Below, one piece after another: positions 11,771 to 23,144 of a stretch of DNA of 64,000 nt; the first letter of the stretch is position 1; each line of letters opens with the position of its first letter. The stretch is from positions 2,476,113 to 2,540,112 of the forward strand of contig NC_049987.1 in NCBI RefSeq assembly GCF_000003815.2, written 5' to 3'. The notes under the pieces were generated by a model that ran no database searches, was not told the origin of the DNA, and saw nothing but the letters and a program-made list of their open reading frames with translations. This DNA is from Branchiostoma floridae (Eukaryota; Chordata; Leptocardii; Amphioxiformes; Branchiostomatidae). Position numbers and translations under genes: made by a program.

Positions 11771-12075
11771 ATCTCCGTCGCCTGGGCAGTGGAGTTCGCA
11801 GAGGGGCAAGACGTGAGCAGGGTTGTGTATGACGGCAGGCATATGAGGAGCCATTTGGAGACGTGTTTCGAACAAGGGAAACTCACACCGTTTGACCAGC
11901 CGCAGAACGAAAGTCGTTTCAACCAAGGCACACCAAATCTCAGTGGTCTGCAAGCGAGGAAGGCGTTTGGAAAGGATGGAGAGGTGCAAGGCATGCCGGA
12001 GGATTTTTCACTGCCTGCCAGTCAACCCTTCGAAGAATAGAACATGGGCATGTGGTGACTGCGTTAATATGTAAA
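11771..12075 (+). pseudogene. Broken partial copy of the protease/PHD exon
   Basis: This stretch repeats the end of the upstream protease domain and the PHD-like finger (compare 11021-11334). The first frame keeps AWAVEFAEGQDVSRVVYD and HLETCFEQGKLTPF, then shifts. The finger resumes in another frame as CKACRRIFHCLPVNP and ends in CGDCVNM. It lacks the catalytic His, Asp and Cys region and contains at least one frameshift, so it is a non-functional tandem remnant. Near identity over the first 100 bases points to a fairly recent duplication. Confidence 0.8.
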
Positions 12076-12559
12076 AGACAGCCTTCACAACAGCGTAAAC
12101 AGGACTGCGTTGATTGACATCGAGGATAATTGTTTGTTCTCCAGACCGAAAACACTCGAGGATGTCTCTCCTTATGGACGAAAATAAGGAAAACAATGTA
12201 GGATGAAAATACGGTTCGGTCATCTCTGGAGTCTTGACATAATGTTGAACTGATCTCACCACTGACCATTTTTTTGTGTGTAACTTGTGTGAAATATTTA
12301 ATTTAGTCTAGATGGTGCCTATTTCTGTCATCAGTAAATGTGTTGGTTTAAGAAGACTTTGTAAAGTCCATTTACATTATCTTATAGATGCTAACCAGGA
12401 CTTGGTGTGTCCAAGTTAGATTTTTGACTTAAAATGGTACTTATGTTTGACAAAGAAACTAAATAACTATACAATAGATAGTTATTATGTCACTTTGTCA
12501 TTTGATAAGATAATGGTCAGGTAGACAAACTACTGCTTGTAAATATTGCGTGTGCTTAA

Positions 12560-12765
12560 TTGTGGGGTCATGTGGTATAACGGCAGGGTGTTTGGTCCGG
12601 GACCTTGAGATTCCGGATTCAAATCTGCTTAGTATGTCAACGATCTTGTGCCCTTGGGAAAGGCACTTTACAAAACTTTCCTCACTTTCCTCAGGTGGAA
12701 ATGAGTGCCTAGCTTTGGTTAGAGTCGTCCCTTGGATAGGACGTTAAAAGAATATCCCGGTTTGT
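12560..12765 (+). repeat. tRNA-derived SINE-like repeat, copy 1
   Basis: The head carries a pol III A-box-like TGGTATAACGG and a B-box-like GGATTCAAATC. The tail holds CCCTTGGGAAAGGCACTTT, which recurs in at least four other places in this window (about 42010, 48030, 49630, 56830). A shared head and tail define one family. This copy abuts the assembly gap. Confidence 0.65.
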
Positions 12766-12770
12766 GAAAA

Positions 12771-12870
12771 NNNNNNNNNNNNNNNNNNNNNNNNNNNNNN
12801 NNNNNNNNNNNNNNNNNNNNNNNNNNNNNNNNNNNNNNNNNNNNNNNNNNNNNNNNNNNNNNNNNNNNNN
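12771..12870. other. Assembly gap (100 N)
   Basis: Exactly 100 N, the usual placeholder for a scaffold gap of unknown size. Confidence 0.95.
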
Positions 12871-13632
12871 GTGAGTGAATGAAGACTTACAGTCCAGTCT
12901 CTAGAGTAGGCATGTCGAAAAAGGTGATAATAACCTGTTGTTCAACCCTTCCACAAATGTGGTAAGTCTCAGAGATATAATTACATTTGCATGAAAGCTT
13001 GCAGAGCAGACGTATTTGGAATTAGTACAAAACTTGTAACATCTTCTTATAACAGACCAAAAACCGTCTTAATTAAACTGTTACTCCAAATTTTCTTCTA
13101 ACAGTGACAGTTTTAAAGGTAAACAACATACCTTTGACGGCTATCAGCCCATCTTGTTACAATCACAGCCGAACTTTATTGCTGTACATTTATTTTAGCT
13201 TTGAATGATCACCTATGCACAGCCAGAACTGCCCAATTGTTAACAAAGGATCAGTGTTGAAGATGAGCAATGATGTGAATGTGTGCAAAGCCTATAGGGA
13301 GTATCACTTAGACAATATGTTGTATTTTCTTAAAAGGTACTCAATGTAAGATTAAGAAGATTCAGAAAATGCTTGAAGTAAATTTTATGACCATTTCTTT
13401 AAATGGTATGTGTGTCTCAAATGGATTGGATAACAACAGGTAAAAATGTGAGAACAACAGATCATACAAAGTCATCGAAAAGCTTACAGTGTGATAACAT
13501 TCTGCCAGAGTTTATTTATTGGTAACAGCAAAAAATGGGGGAACCACAGTGTGAATCTTATGTGTGGCATTTATATGTGCCATAAATTTGGAATGATGTG
13601 CTAAAATGTGCATCCCAATGTCAATAACTGTT
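12871..13632. other. Intergenic stretch, nothing recognised
   Basis: AT-rich sequence without a convincing open frame, RNA gene or repeat structure. Confidence 0.5.
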
Positions 13633-13851
13633 TACTGTAAATTCAGAAATGTTCGCGGTGGTTTAATGTTCGTGGTTTTCGCGGTGTCCACTTCGAATTC
13701 ACCTGCGAATTTAAAACCACCGCGAACATTTTTCCTTGGCAGTAAAAGACTACAGTGCATGGTGCTACCGCGAAGTTAAAACCACCGCGAAAAGTCCATT
13801 TTCCCGCTACCGCGAAATTAAATCCCCACGAACTTAAAGGCATTTACAGTA
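13633..13851. mobile_element. Small TIR element (MITE) with TA target site
   Basis: About 219 bp bounded by TACTGTAAAT and its reverse complement ATTTACAGTA. TA at both ends could be the duplicated target, as in Tc1/mariner-type MITEs. The inside is built of GTTCGCGGTGG/ACCACCGCGAAC-type blocks in both orientations, so the element can fold on itself. Confidence 0.6.
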
Positions 13852-14013
13852 CATTAAAGACTTTGCTTTTTTGGTCTTACCGCAAAAACAAAATTTCTAC
13901 TTTTGAGTACCTTTAATTTTTAACTTATTTATACCTATTATTATCTACACATGAAGAGCATGCAGCCTTAAGGCGTTTCAGTGTGTCCTCGGGAAGACCC
14001 CAAACATAGATAA

Positions 14014-14577
14014 GGCCACAGCAAGTAAATGTTATGGATGACATCCTCTGCAGACTGCAAAAATAATGCGATAGGGCGGAAAAAAACAAGATGGGTGAAA
14101 AAAAACAAGATGGCTACATTTTCAAAAATAGGCACCATGAAGTTGTGATGAATGTTGTAACAACAATTAAAGGGACAAAACATGAATGTTGTAACAACAA
14201 TTAAAGGGACAAAACATGGTACAAGAGCCAACAAGGCATTCATTCCTGTATTCAAGACATGTACTGGTGTGCTAAAAGTGACACTAGTGTGGTAGACTGG
14301 CATCACCAACAAAGTTGGTAACCACACTCATGGCTTCCATATTGGTGTCACTTTTACAACTCTCCAGTAAGTTTGTTTTCTACAACTACAGTCCTGGGTA
14401 CCTCACAAGTGTCACTTCTACAAGTACAATTATTAGGCTACAACACAACATATATGCTCATTTTGGTACTTTATCGTCATGTTGACCATCCCTGCAGAAG
14501 AAATTTTTTTTCTTCTGAAATCAGGCAAAAATTAATGCGCGCGCTGATGTCATCCATAAAATTTACTTGCTGTGGCC
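14014..14577. mobile_element. PIF/Harbinger-like MITE
   Basis: The ends GGCCACAGCAAGTAAA...TGGATGACATC and GATGTCATCCA...TTTACTTGCTGTGGCC form imperfect terminal inverted repeats of about 32 bp. The flanks read TAA on both sides (14011-14013 and 14578-14580), the 3-bp TWA target typical of PIF/Harbinger. An inverted related copy lies near 32770-33172. No transposase is present. Confidence 0.7.
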
Positions 14578-14580
14578 TAA

Positions 14581-15260
14581 GAACCAAAAAAAAAGAGTGA
14601 CCTTCTTATAAATACTTGCTACAATGCTGGGTATTCCATCTGGATACTCTTGTTCCATTCATATCTTCTGTCAATTCACAAATAGATTTCTATTGTAAGT
14701 ATCGATCCGTTGTGTAAACACACCCAAACACAACCCTGGAGCCAAACTGTTACAGCTTCACTTACATTCTATGTACTGGTTCATCTTGGAAGGAATACAT
14801 GTACAGTCAGGGCTGCCTAACCAGCCGGTGGCTATTACATACGGCTTGGCCTGCTGACAAAGAAAACATCCAGCTGTTACATGTAAACTTCTGTTTCTTC
14901 ATATCTGTCGACTTATGCATCATTAGGAATTTCTGTTAGATTGTGTGTAATTATTACCAGAGCATGTGTTACTATTATATTCAGATATAGTGTAAGTGAT
15001 ATTATAGAATGTCACTTCATAGCTGTTGCAGCAGCAATATTGTAAGTCACAGACACCCTAGATCCCATACATGATAAGCTGGCAAAACTGTGTTGAACAA
15101 CAACGAGCACACGGTACACTGTATGTGCCTGCAGGGTTTATCTGATTATCATGCATGCATGTTAGCAAGGAACTGAAATGTTAAAAAGCGTGAGTTTTAT
15201 ATTAAAACATAACGCACAAACTGGGTGTCTGTTATTACTGCGTTTCATGGGTTACTGTTG
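14581..15260. other. Intergenic stretch, nothing recognised
   Basis: No supported gene or element. Confidence 0.45.
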
Positions 15261-15261
15261 T

Positions 15262-15405
15262 TGTCTGTGTGTGTATGTGCGTGTATGCGCGCGCGCGTGT
15301 ATGTGCGTGCATATGTACGCGTGTGTGCGTGTGCGTGCACGTGGGCGTGTGTGTATGTGTGTGCGTGCGTGCGTGTGTTTGTTCGCATGTGTGTGCGCGT
15401 GTATT
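15262..15405. repeat. Imperfect (GT)n tract
   Basis: About 140 bp of GTGT/GCGT alternation. The cysteine/valine-rich frames here are artefacts. Confidence 0.9.
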
Positions 15406-15599
15406 ACACAATACTTGTAATGTATTACACAATTCAGCCTAGAGGGCTGCTATGTTTTACAGAATTACATGGGTTGACGTCATCTCCGGATGAATAATTA
15501 TAAGCTGAGAAGGGCTGTCTCCTCCAGGAGCCTTAGTGTGCCTGAGTTGCATAACCCTTCATGTTGGCAGGAAATTATAATGCCTGAGCTCCATAAAGG

Positions 15600-16070
15600 T
15601 GACAGAGGAAAAGATGGGAGGACACATAAGAGAGTGGACTGGTTTAAGCCTAGCTGAAGCGATGCGAGTGGCAGAAGATTATAAGAGCTAGGTGGGGAGA
15701 TTTTCAAAAAAGGGGATAGGAGCAACCCTTCGAACTACAGGCCTGTTTCCTTAACCAGTGTTTGTTGCAAACTTCTAGAGCATATAATGTATTCAGCTAC
15801 CAAGAAGCACTTAGAGGAACATCTTATTGCCAACACAACATGGGTTCAGGACCAACCATTTCTGTGAGTCTCAACTCATTACTACCCTTCACTGACTTTT
15901 TTCCTGGTTTGTCAAAGGTACACAAATTGATATGGCCATACTTGATTTTGCAAAAGCTTTTGATAGTGTTCCTCACATGCGGGTACTTAAGAAGCTTGAT
16001 TATTATGGTATAAGAGGTAAAACACTTCAGTGGATAAAGAACTGGTTGACTGACCGTTATCAGCAGGTAT
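15600..16070 (+). pseudogene. Decayed LINE reverse-transcriptase relic
   Basis: Spread over several frames are NPSNYRPVSLTSVCCKLLEHI (about 15718-15780), KKHLEEHLIANTTW, and then ILDFAKAFDSVPHMRVLKKL with WIKNWLTDRYQQV (about 15940-16066). These correspond to the RT finger region and palm block A. Stops and frameshifts break the frame, and blocks B and C and the rest are absent. It is a short dead fragment unrelated in sequence to the other two LINEs here. Confidence 0.7.
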
Positions 16071-16266
16071 TTCTGATGTCTACCTGCACCTAGCCTGCAC
16101 TGGTTAATGTACAGGTAAAACTTGTCTTGTGCAGGTAATTTTCAATGTTACCTGCACCAGTGCAGGTATGCAGAAAAAAGTATTTCGAACCATGGTTAGC
16201 CTGTACCAGGCTCCACCTATCGTTAGTCATATAGTAGACATTGGACAAATAGAGGGGATAGTGCGC

Positions 16267-16323
16267 TAGGGGAGTCGGCGGGCCATAGGAATTAGTACAT
16301 TGGCCGTTGGTTCGACTCCCCTA
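16267..16323. repeat. Hairpin with pol III B-box-like arm
   Basis: Perfect 11-bp arms (TAGGGGAGTCG at 16267 and CGACTCCCCTA ending 16323) enclose a loop with a second GGCCA/TGGCC pairing. The right arm overlaps GGTTCGACTCCCC, a B-box/T-arm-like sequence. No A box or cloverleaf is visible. Confidence 0.5.
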
Positions 16324-16329
16324 AGTAGT

Positions 16330-16412
16330 TAGCCTGAGTACCATCCTTTTGCTAACAAGCGAAAGTACTGAGCCAGCGGTCACTAACTATGGAGGATGGT
16401 ACTCAGGCTACA
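16330..16412. mobile_element. Short foldback element
   Basis: Perfect 17-bp inverted ends (TAGCCTGAGTACCATCC at 16330-16346, complement at 16394-16410). The flanks carry AAGTAGT at 16323-16329 and 16413-16419, a possible 7-bp target-site duplication. Confidence 0.55.
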
Positions 16413-16829
16413 AAGTAGTGGTAGAAATCATTCTTTATTCAGAGAAAAAAGAAAGTTACTATTCCCTCTATTTGTACAATATCTGCTTTGTGACCAATGA
16501 AAGGAGTAGCCTGGTGGAAGCTAGGAAAACGATCAGATTTGGATTGTGTGTGTGTGTGTGTGTGCATTGCCATGAGAGAGAAAAGGGGGAGTTCGTCTTA
16601 TTAGTATTGCTTGAGCCACATGCATGGTGTGCATTACCAAGGATTGCTGAGCATCCTTTGTACCTACCAGTTAATCTTTTGGTGGTGACCAAAAGAGATC
16701 TGGACCTGGGCAAGAATCTCCCAGGAGAGCTGCTCGTGGGTATCACACTGGTGTGTCTGCCAGGGAGTCTCACACCAGTGTTTCGAGGGAATGTGGTGTT
16801 CTGCATTGGGTTATCAATTGGATTGTGAA

Positions 16830-17460
16830 TAGGAAAACTCTGAAGAGTTCTGAGTGCATAAGATTTGTGCCCAAAAGTCTGTGGTACGAATGTTTAGAAA
16901 CTTTCGCTTGGCTTTACAGAGATCCAGTGAAATGACAGAATATAGTCATGAAACTTCTTGATTTTCCTAGTTCTTTCTGAATTAATTATTTGCCAGTCTT
17001 GTGTCATTACAAGCAATATTGTGCATGTTTGACACATTCCTGAAAGTAAGGTTTGACCTGAGCTGTATTACTCCTGGTTAAATAAATAAAGTATAAAGTA
17101 ATGTATCCCTTTGGCCGGCTATACTCCTTTGCCAGCTTTGATACTATCTCTAAGGCACCATTTGGTCTGCTTGGAGACTAATGTCTACTACAATATCTCC
17201 AATGCTTAAACTTTTCCCTGCACTGACTCCATATAAAAGCACAGGTACTATATCCCTGATACATGCACATTAATCATACAACAGATCATGAATTCTTCAT
17301 CATAACATTTCCAGTCCTTAGACTGTTGCTTATAAAATCCATATACTATCGGAACACAGCACAGCTCCTGAAATTCAAAGGTCATGGACTTGAGAAAGTC
17401 ATATTTGGTCCCTCGATTAATGATATGATCTATGCAGGGTTGACCCCAGTTGAGGTGCTG
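16830..17460. other. Intergenic stretch, nothing recognised
   Basis: AT-rich, without a supported gene. Confidence 0.4.
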
Positions 17461-17476
17461 AAGATCACATCCTCAA

Positions 17477-17532
<56 letters not shown>

Positions 17533-17870
17533 ACACACAAATACACACTGACACAAACACACACACAGCCACACGCATACACGCACCACACACGCACAAC
17601 ACACACACACACTGACACACACAGACACACAAACACACAAAGACAGGGACACACAAACACACACACACACACACACTGACACAAACACACTCACATACAA
17701 ACACACACAGACATACACACACACATACACACACACACACACACACATACAAACACTCACACAAACACACACACACGCACAGACAGACACACATAAACAC
17801 ACGGACACACATGCACACACTCACACACAGAGACACACGCAAACACACGGACACGCACACACACACATTG
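17477..17870. repeat. Long imperfect (CA)n microsatellite
   Basis: About 390 bp of CA dinucleotides with interruptions such as CATA, CACG and GACA. All long frames over it are low-complexity artefacts. Confidence 0.95.
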
Positions 17871-18326
17871 CTGTTGGGATAGCGAGTAATTATAGAGGCG
17901 TACACAAAGAAGGTGGGGAGAGGGGGATGATACTCCGGTGGGGGAAGGGGGCAATGGTAAGGGGCACTGCGGAGGGGGGGGGGGCTCCTTCAACTCAGGC
18001 AGAGATGCCCGCGGACAGAGTGGCGCAAATAACGGGCCAGGGTACGTTGTTGTCACAATGATCAGGAATAAGCAATAATCAAATCCCGACAGTTATCAAT
18101 GTCATGACAATCAAAGAGGCTACTGGACTACCAGGTTAAAAAAGTTCCCTTTGAGTTTGAAATGATAACCCGGCGGGTTACAGTTGGTCCGGCACCGCAT
18201 GTTCCTGTGATAACTTTTAACTGTTAAACATTTAGATGCAGTTTTTCTTTTAATAGTAGATTTATGTTGAAATAAATGCTGACAACTCCGCCTACCTGCT
18301 GTCTGCTGAAGTATATCACTCTGTAT

Positions 18327-19665
18327 TAGGGGTGGGTACCGGTGTGACAGATCACTAGCGTTTTCGCCCCCCCCCCCCCCCCCCAAGAACAGCTGGGTAC
18401 TACATATTACAGGGACCCTACCTGGGACTATACTGCACCTGGGGAGGAACGTATATGGGGGGTTACCTGGGACCTATATGGCACCTTATTACCGTACCGT
18501 AAGAAGTCATACCTCGAAAGTCAATACTATATTGTTCGGGGCAAACATGACATTGAAATGAAAAAAACAATTTTTGCAGCTGAAGTGGCATAAAAACAGT
18601 GCTACTGCGAACGTATAAATCAACACCGTCTATGGTACGGAATACGTCAGCTATATGTTTTCAATTTGTCACAGTGTTTTCTTTCTTGTGCTGGAAACAT
18701 TTCCAAAGCACTAACAAAAACACACGTATGTAAATAATAGTTTCTCATTATAAACACTAAACAGTGGTTAAGTACCAGTCTTAAGAAATACGGGTAAATG
18801 CATCAGTTCCTAAATACTAGAAAAAACAGTCATGTTGGAGGTGAAGATATCCCTTGGCCAGGTGCATATACCAAAATGTGCGTTATTCTAATTAATACCT
18901 AATATTTGCATAATTAATAAAGACATTACATAGTTCTTTTGTGGTCACTTCATGGTAGAGACTTCATATTGGAGATATATATAGGTTGCTTGAGGACAGG
19001 TGAATACAATGAAATACATCTTATGTCAAGACTCAGGTATATGCAATAATTGGAATACAAGGGACCCAACCCTCCTTGTCTTAAACAAGTTCAACTATGT
19101 TATTACCATGTAATTACGTTAATATTGATACTATGAATGGAGTTATGTGTCAAACGCATGTACTTATATCATTCTGAAACTGAATTTTGTGATTTATACC
19201 AACCAACTTCTAAAATGTCATGTAAACCCGTTTTTTTAGGGGGGGGGCGAAATCGCTAAAGGGGGGCGAGGTAGGGGGGCAAGATCACTAGCCGGGGAGG
19301 GCGAGATCGCTAGTGATTTCGCCCCCGGGGGGGCGAGATCACGGGGGGGCGAGATCGCTGTCACACCGGTACAATAACATTGACAAGAGTGGAGTAAAGT
19401 AGAGTCTGTAGTCATTTCTACCGACTTTTACAGTCGGCAGTACGGGCAGTAAGCCTTGTAGGGTTTTAAAACGCCGGTGGTAGTCAAATAATCCACAAAA
19501 CATATTTCTTGGTAGCGGAATGGACCATTGTTTTCAGTATCGTCCATTCACAAGTTCTCACCTAAATTTTAAAATCAGGTCAAGGTTTAGGTCTGGACCT
19601 GGACCTGATCCTCTGGACCTGAACCGGACCCGGACCAGAAGTTTCTATACTGGTACCCACCCCTA
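18327..19665. mobile_element. hAT-like MITE interrupted by a second TIR element
   Basis: The ends TAGGGGTGGGTACC (18327) and GGTACCCACCCCTA (ending 19665) are inverted. The right ~270 bp (19395-19665) is homologous to 57900-58164 of the cleaner hAT-like element at 57736-58164, including the (GGACCT)-rich end. The left end is cut after GTAC by a foreign block (18340-19372). No clear 8-bp target duplication is seen around this older copy. Confidence 0.6.
18340..19372. mobile_element. Nested TIR element with poly-C/G runs
   Basis: CGGTGTGACAG near 18341 is mirrored by CTGTCACACCG near 19360, and GTAC flanks both sides. Near both ends lie runs of C or G of up to 19 bases and repeats of GGCGAGATCGCTA (19240-19360), in inverted arrangement. 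It interrupts the hAT-like element above. No coding frame is present. Confidence 0.55.
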
Positions 19666-19669
19666 CACC

Positions 19670-20905
19670 AGTCAAGGTCCTTATCTACTCCCGATGGACG
19701 AACAACACCCACCCCTACTCTGTTTCCTTTGTACAAAGCTCGTTTCCATTGAAACGTGAAAAATGCTGTCGTCAGTCTTTACGACTGGATATGAAGCAAA
19801 TTACCGGCAACAGCAATGATTTCTTCATTCTAACTCCTAGTTTACTTAAAATAAGTGGTCTTAAAAAAGCTGGCATTTTGCCAAAGTTTACTGTAACGTA
19901 CATGACTACGACACAGGGGGAGGGCGACGCGGTTTGGCGTATAGTACCTTCCTACTGTAACCTACGCCTTACTATTACATCGTCAGGCACCTTTTCCCTG
20001 GCCAAAAAACAACTTTCATTCAAAGTCCGAAAGCTACGTACGGATTAAAATCTCTCATTTACTCATCTGTCTTGCCAAAATTCTTGCTAAGAATATTTCT
20101 GTATAAATTTAAAGCGGATTCTTATATGGATGTGAAATTTGGGGCAAGAAGCCCATAAATGACAGCTCTCCAATAAAAAATTCACATGATCGCTTTTGTA
20201 AAAATTTCCTTTAAATTTCTAGAAATCTTTAGTAATTTTGCATCTAGAGCAGAGCTGGCAGATTTCCTTTAGAATAAGATATGTGTGTGCGTGTGCTGGG
20301 CAGATTATCTGCGCGTGTGATTCATAATTGGCTGCGCCTGTTACAGATGGGTCCTGATAGACACCCATTACAAGCTGACGCCCTTTTTTCAACATAACTC
20401 TGTCAAAAATAGTCATAGAAGGTCCATATAACGTTCACTACCATGAATTCACCAGGTTACATACTTACAACACTCTGATAAAATGCATCTAAAGAGATCA
20501 CCAATACGGTCTAATAAAACAAGTGCTTTTAAAAAAGCTGGCATTTTGCCAATGTTTGCGTGTGTGAACGTTTTTTTCTAGTTATTAGAATGTCATATAA
20601 ATAGAACAGAGTAACTAAACCTGATATTGGCGCATGGAGAGATTCACATATGTGCCTGAACTGCAACAGATCTAGACGCCACCTGTTAAAATTTGCGTGA
20701 ACTGCAGCAAATTTCACTACACATTGCCTGTTTTTGAGTGAGCTCTGTTGCGGGGCATTTTTAATTTTTTTTTTAAATTTTTATTTCTATTCGGCAAAAA
20801 TACGAAGCGGCGAATCCGTTAACCAAAGAAATAAATTGGTGTGGCCAAATGGATGTAAAAATTAGTATTTTAATGGATGTAAGAAAGAAAAAAAAAGTTG
20901 AAAAA
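19670..20905. other. Intergenic repeats, no gene recognised
   Basis: A 22-base phrase TTAAAAAAGCTGGCATTTTG (plus CC) occurs at about 19861 and 20529 in the same orientation. At 20811-20845 there is a solo end (AACCAAAGAAATAAATTGG, then TGTGGCC) related to the TIR of the element at 40095-40462. Nothing codes. Confidence 0.4.
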
Positions 20906-20907
20906 AA

Positions 20908-20979
20908 TCTACCTTCCCGGATTCGAACCGGGTGCATTGATTTAGAATGGGTAAACTTTACCACTGCGCTAGTGCGAAC
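20908..20979 (-). tRNA. tRNA-like sequence, probably pseudogene or SINE head
   Basis: On the minus strand an A box (TAGCGCAGTGG) and a B box (GGTTCGAATCC) match pol III consensus with normal spacing. The T arm CCCGG-TTCGAAT-CCGGG is perfect. The acceptor halves do not pair, and the anticodon stem is irregular, so a working tRNA is unlikely. Confidence 0.4.
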
Positions 20980-21296
20980 ATGTTGAAGAAATGCCTGTTT
21001 TAACAGGTATACAAATGTTTGGCATGGATTGAACAGGTCCGTTCATCTCAACATCACAACATTACAACGGCGACTACACTGGCCAGAAGGCATTTTGCGA
21101 CTGCAAGTCGCAAAATGCAAAAATGCACTTCTAAACATCATTCTTTTGACAGTTTACAAAGTACCCACTTAAATATGTGACATGTGACATCATGCCATGT
21201 GTACAGCAAATTAGCGGGAGTCACTAAAAGTACCACCCAGAATTGTCCTCGGTATCCGCTGTCATGAATATTTTAAATTTAATCCTTTCTCCTTCA

Positions 21297-22393
21297 GCCC
21301 CCTTTACAAATCAAGAATTCAGCTCGGCCGAGTTGTTGGCGAGCTCCAAATGGACAATTTCGGCCGGAGTATGTCCGGCGTTTTGCCGATTATACGGGCC
21401 TCGACCGATTTTTAGCAGCTCGGCCGGCGTTTGCGGGGCACTTGCGGCTGCGCTTAATTTCAGCGAGGCCTCGGCGGCGAGTGTTGAGCTCGGAGAGCTC
21501 GTCAATGAGTTGCCTGTAGCTCGACCGGAGCTTGTCCGAGCAATGGCCAAGACTTGGTCAATACTCGGGCGGCAACCCGACGGTTTTTGACTCTTTTTTT
21601 TTCGGTCGGAGTTTGCCCGAACTCTTCGGCCTCGCGCCAGACTCGCTCGGGCTTCCTGCAATAACCGGACGATATTCCGTCCGACTTTTAACTAGTTTGG
21701 CGTGCTTTGGGCGATTGTTGTGCTGGTGTCGCTGGGAGCTTGGGAGGGCTCCGGCAGAATTTAACTATCACTTAATAAATTTGACACCTGTGTTGAACAA
21801 GTCCCTTTGCTTTGGGCTTTCATCTTTAGTAGATAGTTTGTTCCGAAATATAAGATACTGAATAAAGACTACTGTATGAACTTTTCTAAAAAAAGCTGCG
21901 TACCGTTTATAATATAAGGCAATTGGACACCAAGCTTAAGACAGTACTTCCTATTCATTTTTTGCCATAGGTTTTGATGTGTGAGATTATATATTCTTCA
22001 TGTCTACAGGCTTCCAGTCTGAAACTCGGACGGCATTTGCCGGCCTTCGCTCGAAGTTCGCCCGAGTTTCGCCCGATTTCAGCTGTGTACTAATTATTGT
22101 ATTATGGTGAATAGACTGGTCTGTTCACTTTGTGGCTCCTGTGGTAGTTTTTGGATTGGTGTATCACAACATTTATGTTGATCTTATTGTTTTCAGTGCG
22201 ACCGTCCACTCCACTCATGTCCTACATATATCTCGCAACTCAGAAATTAAATTTTACACAAATATTGGCTTTTTACAAGGTTAGTCAGTTCTGATTTCGT
22301 CCATGTTCAAGACATAGTACAATCTCATTAACAAATTATAATCAGTTGTTTTGGACGGACGTCGGACGGGCTCCGTCCATTTGTAAAGGGGGC
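21297..22393. mobile_element. CpG-rich element with 15-bp terminal inverted repeats
   Basis: GCCCCCTTTACAAAT (21297-21311) and its reverse complement (22379-22393) bound about 1.1 kb. The left third is filled with CTCGGCCGG/TCGGGCGG-type CpG motifs in many permutations, and the theme recurs at 22020-22080 and 22340-22480. No coding frame is convincing. The identity of the element is unknown. Confidence 0.5.
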
Positions 22394-22980
22394 AGATTTT
22401 CAGCGAAAAATACAGCCGATACTCTGGCGATGTTGAAATTCGGCAAGCTCTGGCCAATCTACAAATTCGGCCGGCGTCCGCATGAATTGTAAAGCCGACT
22501 TTAAGACTCCCTAAGACCCACAGTCTTTGTTGTGGTCCATGTTTGATTGCTATCAAAATTGTTGAACACATCGATGTTTGATTGCTATCAGACGCCGTGA
22601 TGATGTCACAAAATTGTTGAACACATTGATGTCTATCTATGCGACAATTTTGATAATTTTTGATATTGTAAGTTATATTCAATTGGTTATATCAGTAAAA
22701 TTTGTAGAGGAAAAAATACTAGTCAGTATGAACAAGCTGTCGCTGTCGGCAATTTTTTTAATTGGGTATTATTGTATATATGATTACGTATTATTGTATT
22801 GTTGTAATAATAACAGCGATACAAAAGCAGGACTTAAGTGAAGCCCCATGACTGCGCTATCCTTCTGTTGAGGGGTAATAAAGATTAAAACGGCGCACGC
22901 TACGGAGAGAGGTGTGCACGGTAGGAGCGCCGCTTTTCAGCATTTCCGAGTTATTCTGCTGGAAAACAGGCTGGAATAAC

Positions 22981-23056
22981 ATGGCTGGTTTACATGGCTG
23001 GTGTAAGGTGTTCCTCCTCGTGGTGTTCTTCGCCTGCTTGACCACTGCCGAACAAG
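22981..23056 (+). CDS. Isolated first coding exon: signal peptide
   Basis: ATG at 22981 opens a 25-codon exon ending in a strong donor (CAAG/GTAAGC). It encodes a classic secretory leader: a short start, a basic residue, the hydrophobic core VFLLVVFFACL and a cleavage-like TTA/EQ. The 100 bp upstream is GC-rich and fits a 5' UTR. No downstream exon on this strand was recognised, so either the gene has very long introns reaching past the LINE or the exon is a relic. Function unknown. Confidence 0.5.
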
Positions 23057-23144
23057 GTAAGCAATACTTGCTATAACCTAAAGCTATTTGAGTTTTAGCG
23101 GGATAGTAGCTTTCAGCTCTGAAGCTGTCTTGGCGAACACTCTG

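Larger units (their letters stand above)
11020..12470 (+). repeat. Imperfect tandem duplication (~0.7 kb unit)
   Basis: Unit 1 (about 11020-11770) and unit 2 (about 11770-12470) align through coding sequence, 3' flank and beyond. Shared flank marks include ATCAGTAAATG followed by GGTTT-AAGACTTT (11551 and 12331) and CTTGGTGT followed by TTTTTGACT (11701 and 12401). The duplication therefore took the 3' end of the gene with its downstream DNA. Confidence 0.7.

Noticed and set aside
17430-17905. Long cysteine/valine-rich open frames
   Set aside because: They are translations of a (CA)n microsatellite.
20908-20979. Functional tRNA gene
   Set aside because: Boxes and T arm are good but the acceptor stem does not pair.
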